A DNA stretch of 64,000 nt from Bog-375 sp049587755. GTDB lineage: Bacteria > Acidobacteriota > Terriglobia > Bryobacterales > Bryobacteraceae. The position numbers and the translations under genes were made by a program. Shown here piece by piece: positions 16,970 to 25,552 of the stretch (its first letter is position 1; the number at the start of each line of letters is the position of its first letter). Location of the stretch: assembly GCA_049587755.1 (NCBI GenBank), contig JBAVEN010000071.1, positions 1-64,000 of the forward strand, given 5' to 3'. The notes under the pieces were generated by a model. It saw nothing but the letters and a program-made list of their open reading frames with translations. It had not been told where the DNA came from and searched no databases.

Positions 16970-17707
16970 CTATTCCGCTTTGGCTGCCCAGTGCAGGCCG
17001 ATGCCGCCTAGCAGAAAACCACGCGCACTTACATTGCTATAGCCGCTGCGCCCTAAGAGGAGAGAAAAATCGCCGATCGAAACGAACGACCGCAGCGAAT
17101 CCGGTATGTACGTGTAGACGCGCGGCCGGCCGTGCAGCAGGTATCCCCAGAAAAAGCCTTGTGCGTAGAGGTAGGCCAGAAACAGCCGCCGGAGCGCGCC
17201 ATTGGCGGGCAGGAAAAAATCCAGGCTCACCATCACGCCGCCAGGCCGGGTCACACGTCCGATCTCGCGTACGGCCGCGGCCAGGTTCGGAAAGTTGCGT
17301 AGGCCATAGCCGATGAAGACGCAGTCGAAGGCGGCGTCCGCGAAGGGAAGCCGGCACGCATCGCCGCAAACCGCGCGCTCGATTCCGCGCTCTCGCGCCA
17401 GCCGCAACATGCCCTCCGTCAGATCCACCGCAATCGATCGCGCCCCGGGATGCCGCGCCTCAACCAGCAGCGAAAAATCGCCCGTGCCCGAAGCCAGATC
17501 CAGCACCAGCGGTTGCGACGGCAACTGCGCCATCTTCACGCCTGCCCGCTTCCATCCGCTATCCATGCCGTAAGAAAACGCGCGGGTGATGAAATCGTAG
17601 CGCGGCGCGATGGTGCCGAACATCGCGCGCATCAATCGCGAGTCTTGTTTCTCAGCCGGGAGTCGCATGGGCAAATGAATTGTATCAGCCCCGCGCTGCG
17701 GACGCAT
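16970..17707 (-). CDS. menG: Demethylmenaquinone methyltransferase
   Basis: SAM-dependent C-methyltransferase of the UbiE/MenG family, performing the last methylation of menaquinone (also ubiquinone in other taxa). The protein shows MFGTIAPRYDFITRAFSYGM, motif I LDLASGTGDFSLL, and GYGLRNFPNLAAAVREIGRV followed by RPGGVMVSLDF. With mqnC in the same window, menaquinone is the probable product. The ATG at 17707 lies 10 bp after the SDR stop. An ATG at 17668 would shorten the protein by 13 residues, and neither has a strong ribosome site. Confidence 0.9.
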   Translation of the reverse strand: MRPQRGADTIHLPMRLPAEKQDSRLMRAMFGTIAPRYDFITRAFSYGMDSGWKRAGVKMAQLPSQPLVLDLASGTGDFSLLVEARHPGARSIAVDLTEGMLRLARERGIERAVCGDACRLPFADAAFDCVFIGYGLRNFPNLAAAVREIGRVTRPGGVMVSLDFFLPANGALRRLFLAYLYAQGFFWGYLLHGRPRVYTYIPDSLRSFVSIGDFSLLLGRSGYSNVSARGFLLGGIGLHWAAKAE

Positions 17708-17717
17708 TGAGACGGGG

Positions 17718-18437
17718 TTATTTCCTGGGCCGCGCGGGCCGCATTTCGATCCGGCTGATCATGGTGCGCGAGGGCATGCTCAGCACCATCGTCACCGCCT
17801 CCGCAACATCCTCCGGCGCGATCATCCAACTGGTGTCGCCGCTGCGGTCCGATGGACCGCCGGAAAACTCCGTGTCGACACTTCCCGGCATAATCGTCGC
17901 CACGCGCACGTTGTCGTAGCGGTGATCGAGCATCATGGCTTCGCTGAACCCGTTGAGGCCGAACTTGCTTGCGTTGTAGCCCGCGCCGCCGCTGAACGGG
18001 TTCTTGCCGGCCAGGCTCGAAATGTTGACGATGAATCCGCCGCCGCGCTTGCGGAACCGCGCCAGTGCCTCCCGCGAGCAATAGAACGGGCCGTTCAGGT
18101 TAAGCTCGATGTTCGCGCGCCATTGCTCGGCAGTCAGGTCCGCAACCTTGCCGAACACGCCCTTGCCCGCGTTGTTTACCAATATGTCCAGCCCGCCGAA
18201 CTCGCGGTCCACGGCCGAAAAGAAACCGCTCACCTGCTCCGGTTGGGTCACGTCGCAAGCCATGCCGATCACCCGTCCCAGTGGACGCAGCGCGCCCAGC
18301 GCCGTCTCGACCGACTGGTTGCTGCGCCCGCAAATGGCCACTGCCGCGCCTTCGGCAAGCAACCGCTCCGCGATCGCCCGCCCGATGCCGCGCGTGCCGC
18401 CCGTAACCACCGCCAGCTTTCCAGAAAGAGGCTCCAT
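17718..18437 (-). CDS. Short-chain dehydrogenase/reductase
   Basis: Classical SDR of 239 residues with the nucleotide loop VVTGGTRGIGRAIAE, NNAGKG, the catalytic Ser in IVNISSLAGKNPF and the YNASK pair. It oxidises or reduces an unidentified hydroxy/keto substrate with NAD(P). It lies between the HpcH/HpaI aldolase and menG on the same strand. A shared transcript is likely, but no pathway joining the three is obvious. Confidence 0.88.
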   Translation of the reverse strand: MEPLSGKLAVVTGGTRGIGRAIAERLLAEGAAVAICGRSNQSVETALGALRPLGRVIGMACDVTQPEQVSGFFSAVDREFGGLDILVNNAGKGVFGKVADLTAEQWRANIELNLNGPFYCSREALARFRKRGGGFIVNISSLAGKNPFSGGAGYNASKFGLNGFSEAMMLDHRYDNVRVATIMPGSVDTEFSGGPSDRSGDTSWMIAPEDVAEAVTMVLSMPSRTMISRIEMRPARPRK

Positions 18438-18512
18438 AGGCGAGATTCTATCCCGGATTTACCTTTGCCGTTTGGGCCTCATGCTGCCCCCTTCGGCGAA
18501 TCACCTGCCTGG

Positions 18513-19301
18513 CTACGCCGGCTGCTGCGCCCGCGCGGCGCGCAGCGCGGCGACGGACTCCTTGGCCTTTTCGAGCAGCAGGCCGTGCTCGGCGCTTGCG
18601 CCCACGAAGCGCATGCCGCGCCCGGCCCAGGCTTTCGCCATCGCCACGCTGCGCGTCTGGATGCCGGGCACCACGCCGTGGCGCTTGCACTTCTCGATCA
18701 GCCCTTCCACCGTCGAAATCAGCAGCGGGTGCTCGAATTCACCGGGGATGCCAAGCGAGATCGAAAGGTCGGCCGGCCCCACCATAATCACGTCCAGTCC
18801 GGGAATCGCCAGCAGTTCGTCCGCCTTCTCCACCGCCGTTACGCTTTCGAATTGCACCACCGCCAGCGTGTTGCGGTTCTGGTGTTCGATGATCTCCGCG
18901 AAGCTGTGCGCTTCGTAGCCGGTCATAGTAGGGTTGACGCCGTAACCGCGTTTGCCGCGCGGCGGGAAGCGCAGCCAGCTCAGCGCCTCCGCCAGCACGC
19001 GCTTGTCTTCCACGCGCGGCAGGATGATGCCTTGCGCGCCCGCATCCAGCAGCCGCGCCACCAGCGAGTACAGCAGTTCCGCCACGCGCACGATCGGTGT
19101 GATGCCGGCGTCGTTCGACGCGTGGATCATGTCCTGCACGGTTTCCAGATCGAAGGCGCCGTGCTCCATGTCGATGAACACGTAGTCGAAGCCTGCCGCC
19201 GCGAAGGCGCGCGGAATTTCCGCCGACCGGTACACCTGCAAAGCGCACCCGTAAACCGTTTCACCCCGCGCAAGCTTTTCCCGTGTCTGATTCATCCGCA
19301 T
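18513..19301 (-). CDS. HpcH/HpaI-type aldolase
   Basis: Class II (metal-dependent) aldolase of the HpcH/HpaI/citrate-lyase beta family, which cleaves or forms 2-keto-3-deoxy sugar acids or 4-hydroxy-2-oxo acids. Visible signatures are FDYVFIDMEHGAFDLE, QGIILPRVEDKRV with the acidic ligands, GYGVNPTM and the DVIMVGPADLSISLG segment. The start is taken as the ATG at 19301 (MRMNQTREK); another ATG is two codons on. The precise substrate cannot be read from sequence. Confidence 0.87.
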   Translation of the reverse strand: MRMNQTREKLARGETVYGCALQVYRSAEIPRAFAAAGFDYVFIDMEHGAFDLETVQDMIHASNDAGITPIVRVAELLYSLVARLLDAGAQGIILPRVEDKRVLAEALSWLRFPPRGKRGYGVNPTMTGYEAHSFAEIIEHQNRNTLAVVQFESVTAVEKADELLAIPGLDVIMVGPADLSISLGIPGEFEHPLLISTVEGLIEKCKRHGVVPGIQTRSVAMAKAWAGRGMRFVGASAEHGLLLEKAKESVAALRAARAQQPA

Positions 19302-19626
19302 GGAGCCCGCTCCCTTCCCGATGCACGATTCCCACAACTACGCTAACCCATCCTCGCGTACGCAGGGGCCGGATATGCTCGGCGCGCCTCGCCGCTCTCG
19401 CATCCACCCCCACCATGCTACCGGATTCGCAGGTGTCTTATCAGGTCAGACGGCTCCGGGGCTGTTATGTGGTTCTGTGCGGCCGCAGGGATGGATTTGG
19501 TCAGAACCTGACCGAGAATTCCACTTAAGTCCTTTGTTTTTGGTAAACTTTGGTTGGATTCTGACCGAATCGAACTTGCGCGGCCTGGCGGCAGGGCATA
19601 CAGGCGCTCAAGGCCAGGTCGGAAGG
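19302..19626. other. Gene-free stretch with a short hairpin
   Basis: About 325 bp without a supportable gene, upstream of the aldolase and downstream of the DUF5658 gene. It contains a GGTCAG-AAC-CTGACC inverted repeat at 19499-19513 and an AT-richer segment near 19525-19560. A related CTGACCGAAT occurs 3' of it, so a repeated operator-like element is possible. Small open frames here look spurious. Confidence 0.35.
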
Positions 19627-19914
19627 TCAGCGTCCCAAATGGCCGGGTATGGCCAGTAGAACGATCAGGTTCCACGCTACCAGGCAGCCGTACCAATAGG
19701 TCGCCAGCCGGATCAGGCCTAGCCGCTGTGTATACACGCAGTAAGCCCCCAGGGCAAGGGCGAGAATCTTCGAGGCCGCGATGCCGAACGCTGCGCCGCC
19801 ATGCATCAGCAGACGAACGAACGGGCTGGCCTCGGCCGCTCCCAGCCGTAAGCCCAGCAGCGTGGTGAGCAGGTCCAGAAGCTGCAAGTAGATAAAAACC
19901 TGTGTTAAGGCCAT
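19627..19914 (-). CDS. DUF5658-like small membrane protein
   Basis: The 95-residue protein has about three membrane helices. Its opening FIYLQLLDLLTTLLGLRLGAAEASPFVRLLM matches the LDxxTTxxGLxxGAxExNP pattern that I associate with DUF5658 proteins. They are inner-membrane proteins of unknown role. The ATG at 19914 is used, and a GTG just before it would add one residue; AGAAGG precedes both. It follows the Ser/Thr kinase on the same strand after a hairpin. Confidence 0.65.
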   Translation of the reverse strand: MALTQVFIYLQLLDLLTTLLGLRLGAAEASPFVRLLMHGGAAFGIAASKILALALGAYCVYTQRLGLIRLATYWYGCLVAWNLIVLLAIPGHLGR

Positions 19915-19970
19915 CACAATTGCCTTCTGTTTCTATATCGGCGCCGGCGATCATAATTGTAGCCGCTGGA

Positions 19971-19989
19971 AAGCCGAAATTTTCGGCTT
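19971..19989 (-). terminator. Hairpin after the Ser/Thr kinase gene
   Basis: A perfect 8-bp inverted repeat AAGCCGAA-ATT-TTCGGCTT lies about 100 bp beyond the kinase stop and about 57 bp upstream of the DUF5658 start. On the minus strand it is followed by a short pyrimidine run. It could end the kinase transcript or fold in the DUF5658 leader. Confidence 0.4.
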
Positions 19990-20089
19990 ATTTGTACCGC
20001 CTGTACCGGGGAGGGAACCTTCGTTCTAGTGCAAAAGATTACACTTAGGCCTTCTGAGGCCAGTCAGGAGGCGGTGCCACGTGATGTGG

Positions 20090-21880
20090 TTACTGGCCCA
20101 GAGACACCTTCAACAGCTTAGTCTCGCCATTGCGGATTTCGAGCGCCGAACTGCTCTGGGCGCCGTCCTTTTCCACCAGGACCCGGTAAGATCCGGGAGG
20201 CAGAGGTATTTGCGCCGGCGTGGTCTGCGGCATTCGCTTGCCGTTGATGGTAATGGCCGCCCCGGATGGCGAGCTGACGATCCAGAGGGTGCCCTGCCCG
20301 GCATGCAGGATCACCACGGGAAGCTCCACGGGACCGGGCCCCACGTCCACTTCCCTGTGCTCCGCCTGGTACCCCGGCATGGTGATGGCAATGGTGTGAC
20401 GTCCGGGCGCGGCATCGAGCGAGCACGGGGTCGAACAGGCGGCTTCCGGCCTCCCATCGAGCGTCGCGGTGGCGCCGGCAGGACTGCTGATCACGGTAAC
20501 CTCCTGCGGCTCGGGCGCCGGCGCCGGCATGGTCCTCCGCGCCGGTACCGGCACGGGTGGCGGGACAGTCGCCGTCACGGGTGACCCCGCGGCCGAATCG
20601 AGTTGCTTGGCCGGCTCTTGGGCGGGCTTCGTTTCCTCGGCGGCCGCTGGCGAAGGCGCCGGCGACAGCGGGCTGGGCTTGCTCTCTGCCGCAGCCGGCG
20701 CTGGAGATGCCGGCGCCTGCTCCTGGGGCACGGCCGGTTTCGAATTGGCGGCAGCGGCGGCTGGTGGCGCTTCGGGCGCTGGCACGCGATTGGCAGCCGC
20801 GCCTCCACGCCCGCCCCACGTCAGCCACGACGGCACGCCGGCTTGCCACCCGATCAGCGCCAGCAACGCCGCTGCCATCAGAATCGCGGCCAGGAACGGC
20901 AGAAATCCGAGCTTGGCACGCTCGCCACGCACGCCGCTACCGGTGGCGTCATCGCGCCGCGGGCGGCGGGCGGGCGGCAAGCTGACGGCCGGACGCGGAG
21001 ATCCCGCCAGCGTCGGCTCGTTCAACGTGCCGCCGCGCGCCAGCGGTTTCCAGCCGGGACTCGCCACGCACGCCTTCTCCAGGCTGCCGACGAACTCCTG
21101 GCAGGTGGCGTACCGCTCGCCGGGTTTCTTCGCCAGGCCCTTGCATAGCGTGTCCTCGATCGGGCCGGCCAAGGTGGCGTTCAAAGTGTGCGGCGGCGCC
21201 GGTTCCTCCGCCACAATCTTGTAGACCACCGTGGTCAAATGCTCGCCTGTGTACGGCTTGTCACCGGTCATCATTTCGAAGGCGATCACCGCCAGCGAGA
21301 ATTGATCGGACCGGCCGTCCACCGGCTGGCCCTGCACCTGCTCAGGCGACATGTAGTGCGGGGTGCCGACAATCGAGCCGGTCATGGTGAGCTGCTCGGA
21401 GGTGGTGATTTTGGCGATGCCGAAATCGGTGATCTTGGCCGTGCCATCGGCCGCGATCATGATATTGGCCGGCTTGATATCGCGGTGGACGATTCCCTTT
21501 TGATGAGCGAAATCGAGCGCGGCCGCGGTTTGCGCCAGGATGCGGAACATCCGTTCCGGATCCATCGGCCGCGGCGCGGAAAGAAGCTGGTCGAGCGTCG
21601 GTCCATCCACGTATTCCATGGCGATGAACGCCAACTCGTCCTGCTGGTCCACATCGTAGATGGTGACGATGCTGGGATGAGAAAGGATGCCGGCGGAACG
21701 GGCTTCGCGGAACAGCCGCTCGCGGAGGCGTTCCTGCTCGCCGGGATTGTGGACGTTACCGAGCTGAATGGTTTTGATTGCCACCGGACGGCCAATATTG
21801 GGATCGATCGCGTGATAGACCACTCCCATGGCGCCCCGGCCCAGCTCGCGAACGATTTTGTACCGTCCTATGCGTTCCAT
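20090..21880 (-). CDS. Ser/Thr protein kinase with C-terminal PEGA domains
   Basis: Hanks-type kinase of 596 residues. The kinase domain spans about residues 7-265 with the glycine loop GRGAMGVV, ATP-binding Lys36 (PVAIK), HRDIKP (catalytic Asp134) and DFG at Asp152. A long Pro/Ala linker holds one membrane helix at about 318-345. Two PEGA repeats follow outside the membrane (VTVISSPAGATATLDG and LWIVSSPSGAAITING). PEGA domains are thought to bind surface structures, so the protein probably couples an envelope signal to phosphorylation. It is divergent from the histidine kinase, with only 42 bp between starts. Confidence 0.92.
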   Translation of the reverse strand: MERIGRYKIVRELGRGAMGVVYHAIDPNIGRPVAIKTIQLGNVHNPGEQERLRERLFREARSAGILSHPSIVTIYDVDQQDELAFIAMEYVDGPTLDQLLSAPRPMDPERMFRILAQTAAALDFAHQKGIVHRDIKPANIMIAADGTAKITDFGIAKITTSEQLTMTGSIVGTPHYMSPEQVQGQPVDGRSDQFSLAVIAFEMMTGDKPYTGEHLTTVVYKIVAEEPAPPHTLNATLAGPIEDTLCKGLAKKPGERYATCQEFVGSLEKACVASPGWKPLARGGTLNEPTLAGSPRPAVSLPPARRPRRDDATGSGVRGERAKLGFLPFLAAILMAAALLALIGWQAGVPSWLTWGGRGGAAANRVPAPEAPPAAAAANSKPAVPQEQAPASPAPAAAESKPSPLSPAPSPAAAEETKPAQEPAKQLDSAAGSPVTATVPPPVPVPARRTMPAPAPEPQEVTVISSPAGATATLDGRPEAACSTPCSLDAAPGRHTIAITMPGYQAEHREVDVGPGPVELPVVILHAGQGTLWIVSSPSGAAITINGKRMPQTTPAQIPLPPGSYRVLVEKDGAQSSSALEIRNGETKLLKVSLGQ

Positions 21881-21922
21881 GGATAACTAGCTCTAACGTC
21901 CTGCTAGTGATAGGATACGGCT

Positions 21923-23920
21923 TTGAGCATCGATCCGTCATCCAGCCGCATCGGCGGCGACCCGGAGCTGCAAGATTCCAACGTCCCTACCGGTCCGCCA
22001 TCGCGCCGCCCCCGTCTTTCCCTGCGGGCACAGGGCGCCGGCAGCCTGGTTTTTCCGATGGGCATTCTGTTTCTCGCGCTGTTTTCCGTTTACTGGGCGG
22101 AACAGCGGCTGCGAAGCGGGGAAAGGGCAGTGGCGCAGGCCCAGGAGATGCGCACCGAGATCGTCGAGCTGCGGAGCGCGCTGAACGACGCCAGCGCCTT
22201 GGCCGGCGAGTACGCCGCCACGGCGGAGGGCCCCACCCGCGATGCTTATGGGGGTTCGCGGCAGACGGCTGCCGGGGCCTTGCGGAACATGGCCGTCATC
22301 GCGCAGAACCAGCCGGCGGACCGTGCCCAGTTCGGCGAGGTCGAACGGCTTGCCCGGGACGAACTGGCCCAGATCGACCGGGCGATGGCCTCCCGCAAAG
22401 CGCCAGCCGGCGCCACCACGGAGCTCTCGACTGCCCTCACGCTGCTCAATGATGAAGAGGAGCGGGAACTGGCGCAGGCGGCTTTTGACCTCGACGAATC
22501 GCGCCGCCAGTTGTTCCGGGTGCTGATGATGTGCGGCGTCGCCGGCCCCATCGGGGCTCTGTTTATCGAGATGATCCTGGCCCGGCGGCTGACGCGCCGC
22601 GTGCGGCGGGTGGAAGAGAATGCGCGCCGGCTGGCCGCCGGGCAACCGTTGCTGCCGCTGCCCGCTGGGACCGATGAGGTTGCTTCGCTCGGCCGCCAGT
22701 TGGAGCACACCGCGGCCCTGCTGCGGGCGCACGAGCGTAACCTGCGCGAAGGCGAGCGGCGCTATCGCGAACTGTTTGACCAGGCCCCCGTTCCCTACAT
22801 GGAAACCAACACGGACGGTGTGATCTGCCGCTTTAATCAAGCGCTCTGCAGCCTGCTGCGGGTGGCACCGGAGCGGGTCCTCGGTGTCCACGCCTGGGAC
22901 TTTGCGGACCCGGATCAGACGGACGCCTTGCGCACCGCCTTTCTCGCCAAGATCCATCAGAGCGCCGAAACCGGGCCCTACGAGTGCAACTATCAACTGG
23001 ATGACGGCTCGCGCATCCACGTCGAGATCCGCGAAAACTTCATTCGCGACAGTTCCGGACAGGTCACCGGCGTCTGCCGTTCGGTGCTCGACGTGACAGA
23101 GCGCGAACTGGCCGCGGTAGCGGCGCGGAAAGTGGAGCAGTACGCTCTGGAGTTGCGCAACCGCAATGAGCAGTTGGCGCGCGCCTTTGAAGCCGCCACT
23201 TCCGCCACCCTCGCCAAGAGCCAGTTTCTGGCCTCCATGTCGCATGAGCTGCGCACGCCGCTCAACAGCATCATCGGTTTTGCCGAGATGATGGTCGATG
23301 GCCGGCTGGGGCCGATTTCCACCGAGCATCACGATTGTCTCGCCGATATTCTGACCAGCGCGCACCACCTGCTGGAATTGATCAACGACATCCTGGACCT
23401 CTCCAAGGTGGAAGCCGGGAAAACCGAATTCCGGCCTGAGCTCTGCCGGGTCGATCGACTGGTGGCCGAAGTCCGCGACGTGCTGCGCCCACTGGCCGAA
23501 AAGAAGAATCTGCAGTTGCGCAGCGAGGTGGTTCCCGGTCTCGAAGCGGTCATCGATCCTTCCCGTTTCAAGCAGGTGCTGTACAACTTCCTCTCCAATG
23601 CGGTCAAATTCACTCCCGAGAACGGACGTGTCACGGTGCGCATCACGAGCGACTTGGGCGAGACGTTCCGCCTCGAAGTGGAGGACACTGGCGTCGGCAT
23701 CCCGCCCGAAGAAATCAAGCAGTTGTGGGAGGAATTTCAACAGCTTACAGGCGGCCGGAAGGACGGCCAAGGCAGTGGGCTGGGGCTCGCGCTGACGCGC
23801 CACATCGTGGAAGCCCAAGGCGGCACCGTGGACGTTCGCAGCGTTCCCGGGGAAGGCAGCGTGTTTATCGCAGTACTGCCATTACGCAGCGTTACCCACG
23901 CAACCGTCCCGGCGGCCTAA
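21923..23920 (+). CDS. Membrane sensor histidine kinase (extracytoplasmic domain, HAMP, PAS, HisKA, HATPase)
   Basis: The 665-residue sensor starts at a TTG. TM1 at about 42-60 and TM2 at about 199-218 bracket a helical extracytoplasmic region of the CHASE3 kind. HAMP (about 219-272) and PAS (about 283-390, RYRELFDQAPVPYMETNTDG) follow. HisKA has the phospho-acceptor His441 in MSHELRTPLNSIIGF. The ATPase boxes are NFLSNAVKFTPENG, EDTGVGIPPEE and GSGLGLALT. The adjacent REC-Hpt-REC regulator begins 47 bp downstream, so the two form one signalling unit. Confidence 0.93.
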   Translation: MSIDPSSSRIGGDPELQDSNVPTGPPSRRPRLSLRAQGAGSLVFPMGILFLALFSVYWAEQRLRSGERAVAQAQEMRTEIVELRSALNDASALAGEYAATAEGPTRDAYGGSRQTAAGALRNMAVIAQNQPADRAQFGEVERLARDELAQIDRAMASRKAPAGATTELSTALTLLNDEEERELAQAAFDLDESRRQLFRVLMMCGVAGPIGALFIEMILARRLTRRVRRVEENARRLAAGQPLLPLPAGTDEVASLGRQLEHTAALLRAHERNLREGERRYRELFDQAPVPYMETNTDGVICRFNQALCSLLRVAPERVLGVHAWDFADPDQTDALRTAFLAKIHQSAETGPYECNYQLDDGSRIHVEIRENFIRDSSGQVTGVCRSVLDVTERELAAVAARKVEQYALELRNRNEQLARAFEAATSATLAKSQFLASMSHELRTPLNSIIGFAEMMVDGRLGPISTEHHDCLADILTSAHHLLELINDILDLSKVEAGKTEFRPELCRVDRLVAEVRDVLRPLAEKKNLQLRSEVVPGLEAVIDPSRFKQVLYNFLSNAVKFTPENGRVTVRITSDLGETFRLEVEDTGVGIPPEEIKQLWEEFQQLTGGRKDGQGSGLGLALTRHIVEAQGGTVDVRSVPGEGSVFIAVLPLRSVTHATVPAA

Positions 23921-23967
23921 AAGCGGGTTCCAGCACCGGAATGTGGGGGGATAATACTGTTGGTGCA

Positions 23968-25524
23968 ATGTCCGCAGCCCCTATCCTGATTGTCGACGAC
24001 ACGCCGGTCAACCTCAAGTTGACGCGAATCCTCTTGGAAAGCGAAGGCTATGAAGCCGTCACCGCGGGAACCGCCGAAGAGGCGCTGGACCTGCTCGGCA
24101 GCTTCCACCCACAGTTGATTTTGACGGACCTGCAGTTGCCAGGGATGGATGGCCTCGAGTTGGTGCGGCGCGTTAAGCGGGACCCGGCCCTGCGCGACAT
24201 TGTCATTGTCGCTCTGACCGCATACGCCATGGCAGGCGATGAGCGCAAGGCGCTCGATGCCGGGTGCGACGGATACATCACCAAGCCGATCAACACACGA
24301 ACGCTGGGCGACAGGCTCCGCGGCTACCTGGAGAACAGAGTGGCGGCGCCCGCTCCACCGGCTAACTGCCCGCAGGCGGGTGTTCCCGAATCGGAAATTC
24401 TGGACTTGCGGCGGAGGTTTCTCGCCGAAGGGCAAGAGAAGTCGCGGCAGATGCTGATCGCCATGGACGGCAGTTTCAGCGCCGGCGACGCCGCCAAAAC
24501 CGCGCACCAATGGATCGGCGCGGCCGGCCTGCTCGGCTACGATGCGATCGCACACCTGTGCCGCGACGTGGAAGGCGCGTTGCTTGAGAAGCCGCTGGAT
24601 AACGGCCAGTTGCGCGAGAACTTGGCCAATCTGGCGACCGCATTTTCGACGCCTCCCGAGGCCCTCGACTCGCCAGTCCCGGAATACGTGACCCAGACGC
24701 TTTCCGGCAAGCGCGTGGCACTCGTCGGCTTGCCGGCCAATGAGGGGGCACGGCTGGGCGTGGCGCTGGATCGTGTGGAAGCGGTGCCGACCTTCTTCGA
24801 TGTCGCGGAGCCGCCCATTCTCAAGCGGTTGCTGGGTTGCGATCTGGCGGTAATCCACGTGCGCGCGGAGACGGCGAACTCGCCATGGCTCGATCCCGCC
24901 AAACCTTACTTGGGGGCCCGGCCGGTGGTCCTGGCCGGCAGCCGGGACCAACTGCTGGAGCTCGATCGGAATGTGCAGTCGGTGGCGCGCGAAGTGCTGA
25001 TGGATGCCTCCTGGCAGACGGATGAAGCTCTGGTCCGTCTGAGCCTGGCTCTGCAACGCCGCCGGCCGGCCGGGCGCGTTGAGGACGGCGCCGGTTTCGT
25101 GCCGGCCGGGGCGCCGGGCCGGCCGTGTGTGCTGGTCGCCGGCGGCGAGCCTGCGGTCCTCGAAACGGTCAGGGCCGCCTTGCAGAATTTTGGCATGACT
25201 TGCACGACGGCCGACAGCGGCCCTGCGGCGCTGGAAGCGATTCGCACCCTGCGGCCTCATGCCGCCGTGCTCGATGCCGATATGCCCGGCATGGATGGCT
25301 ACGAAGTGCTCGCCGCCGTCCGCTCCGCGCAAGTTCCGGTGCACGTGATGGTGCTGACGGTGCGGCAACGGGAAAGCGATTTCATCCGCGGCTTCAACCT
25401 GGGCGCCGGCGACTACATGACGAAACCATTCAGCACCATGGAACTGGTGGCCCGCCTGAATCGCCTGCTCGGCCGATGTGCGACGGGCGCAGCGCCGCTC
25501 CGGGCACTGGCGCAGCCAGCGTAA
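23968..25524 (+). CDS. Multi-domain response regulator: REC - Hpt - degenerate receiver - REC
   Basis: The 518-residue protein has no DNA-binding or enzymatic output domain. REC1 spans about residues 3-120 (phospho-acceptor Asp54 in LTDLQLPGMDG, conserved Lys in ITKPI). A histidine phosphotransfer helix is centred on His180 (AHQWIGAAGLLG). A receiver-like segment of about 250-365 lacks the acidic pocket. REC2 spans about 385-505 (Asp436 in VLDADMPGMDG, YMTKPF). It therefore looks like an intermediate in a phosphorelay. The start is the ATG at 23968; an ATG at 23941 is possible. Confidence 0.88.
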   Translation: MSAAPILIVDDTPVNLKLTRILLESEGYEAVTAGTAEEALDLLGSFHPQLILTDLQLPGMDGLELVRRVKRDPALRDIVIVALTAYAMAGDERKALDAGCDGYITKPINTRTLGDRLRGYLENRVAAPAPPANCPQAGVPESEILDLRRRFLAEGQEKSRQMLIAMDGSFSAGDAAKTAHQWIGAAGLLGYDAIAHLCRDVEGALLEKPLDNGQLRENLANLATAFSTPPEALDSPVPEYVTQTLSGKRVALVGLPANEGARLGVALDRVEAVPTFFDVAEPPILKRLLGCDLAVIHVRAETANSPWLDPAKPYLGARPVVLAGSRDQLLELDRNVQSVAREVLMDASWQTDEALVRLSLALQRRRPAGRVEDGAGFVPAGAPGRPCVLVAGGEPAVLETVRAALQNFGMTCTTADSGPAALEAIRTLRPHAAVLDADMPGMDGYEVLAAVRSAQVPVHVMVLTVRQRESDFIRGFNLGAGDYMTKPFSTMELVARLNRLLGRCATGAAPLRALAQPA

Positions 25525-25552
25525 GCGAGCGGTTTCGCAGCGACCCCGGAAT

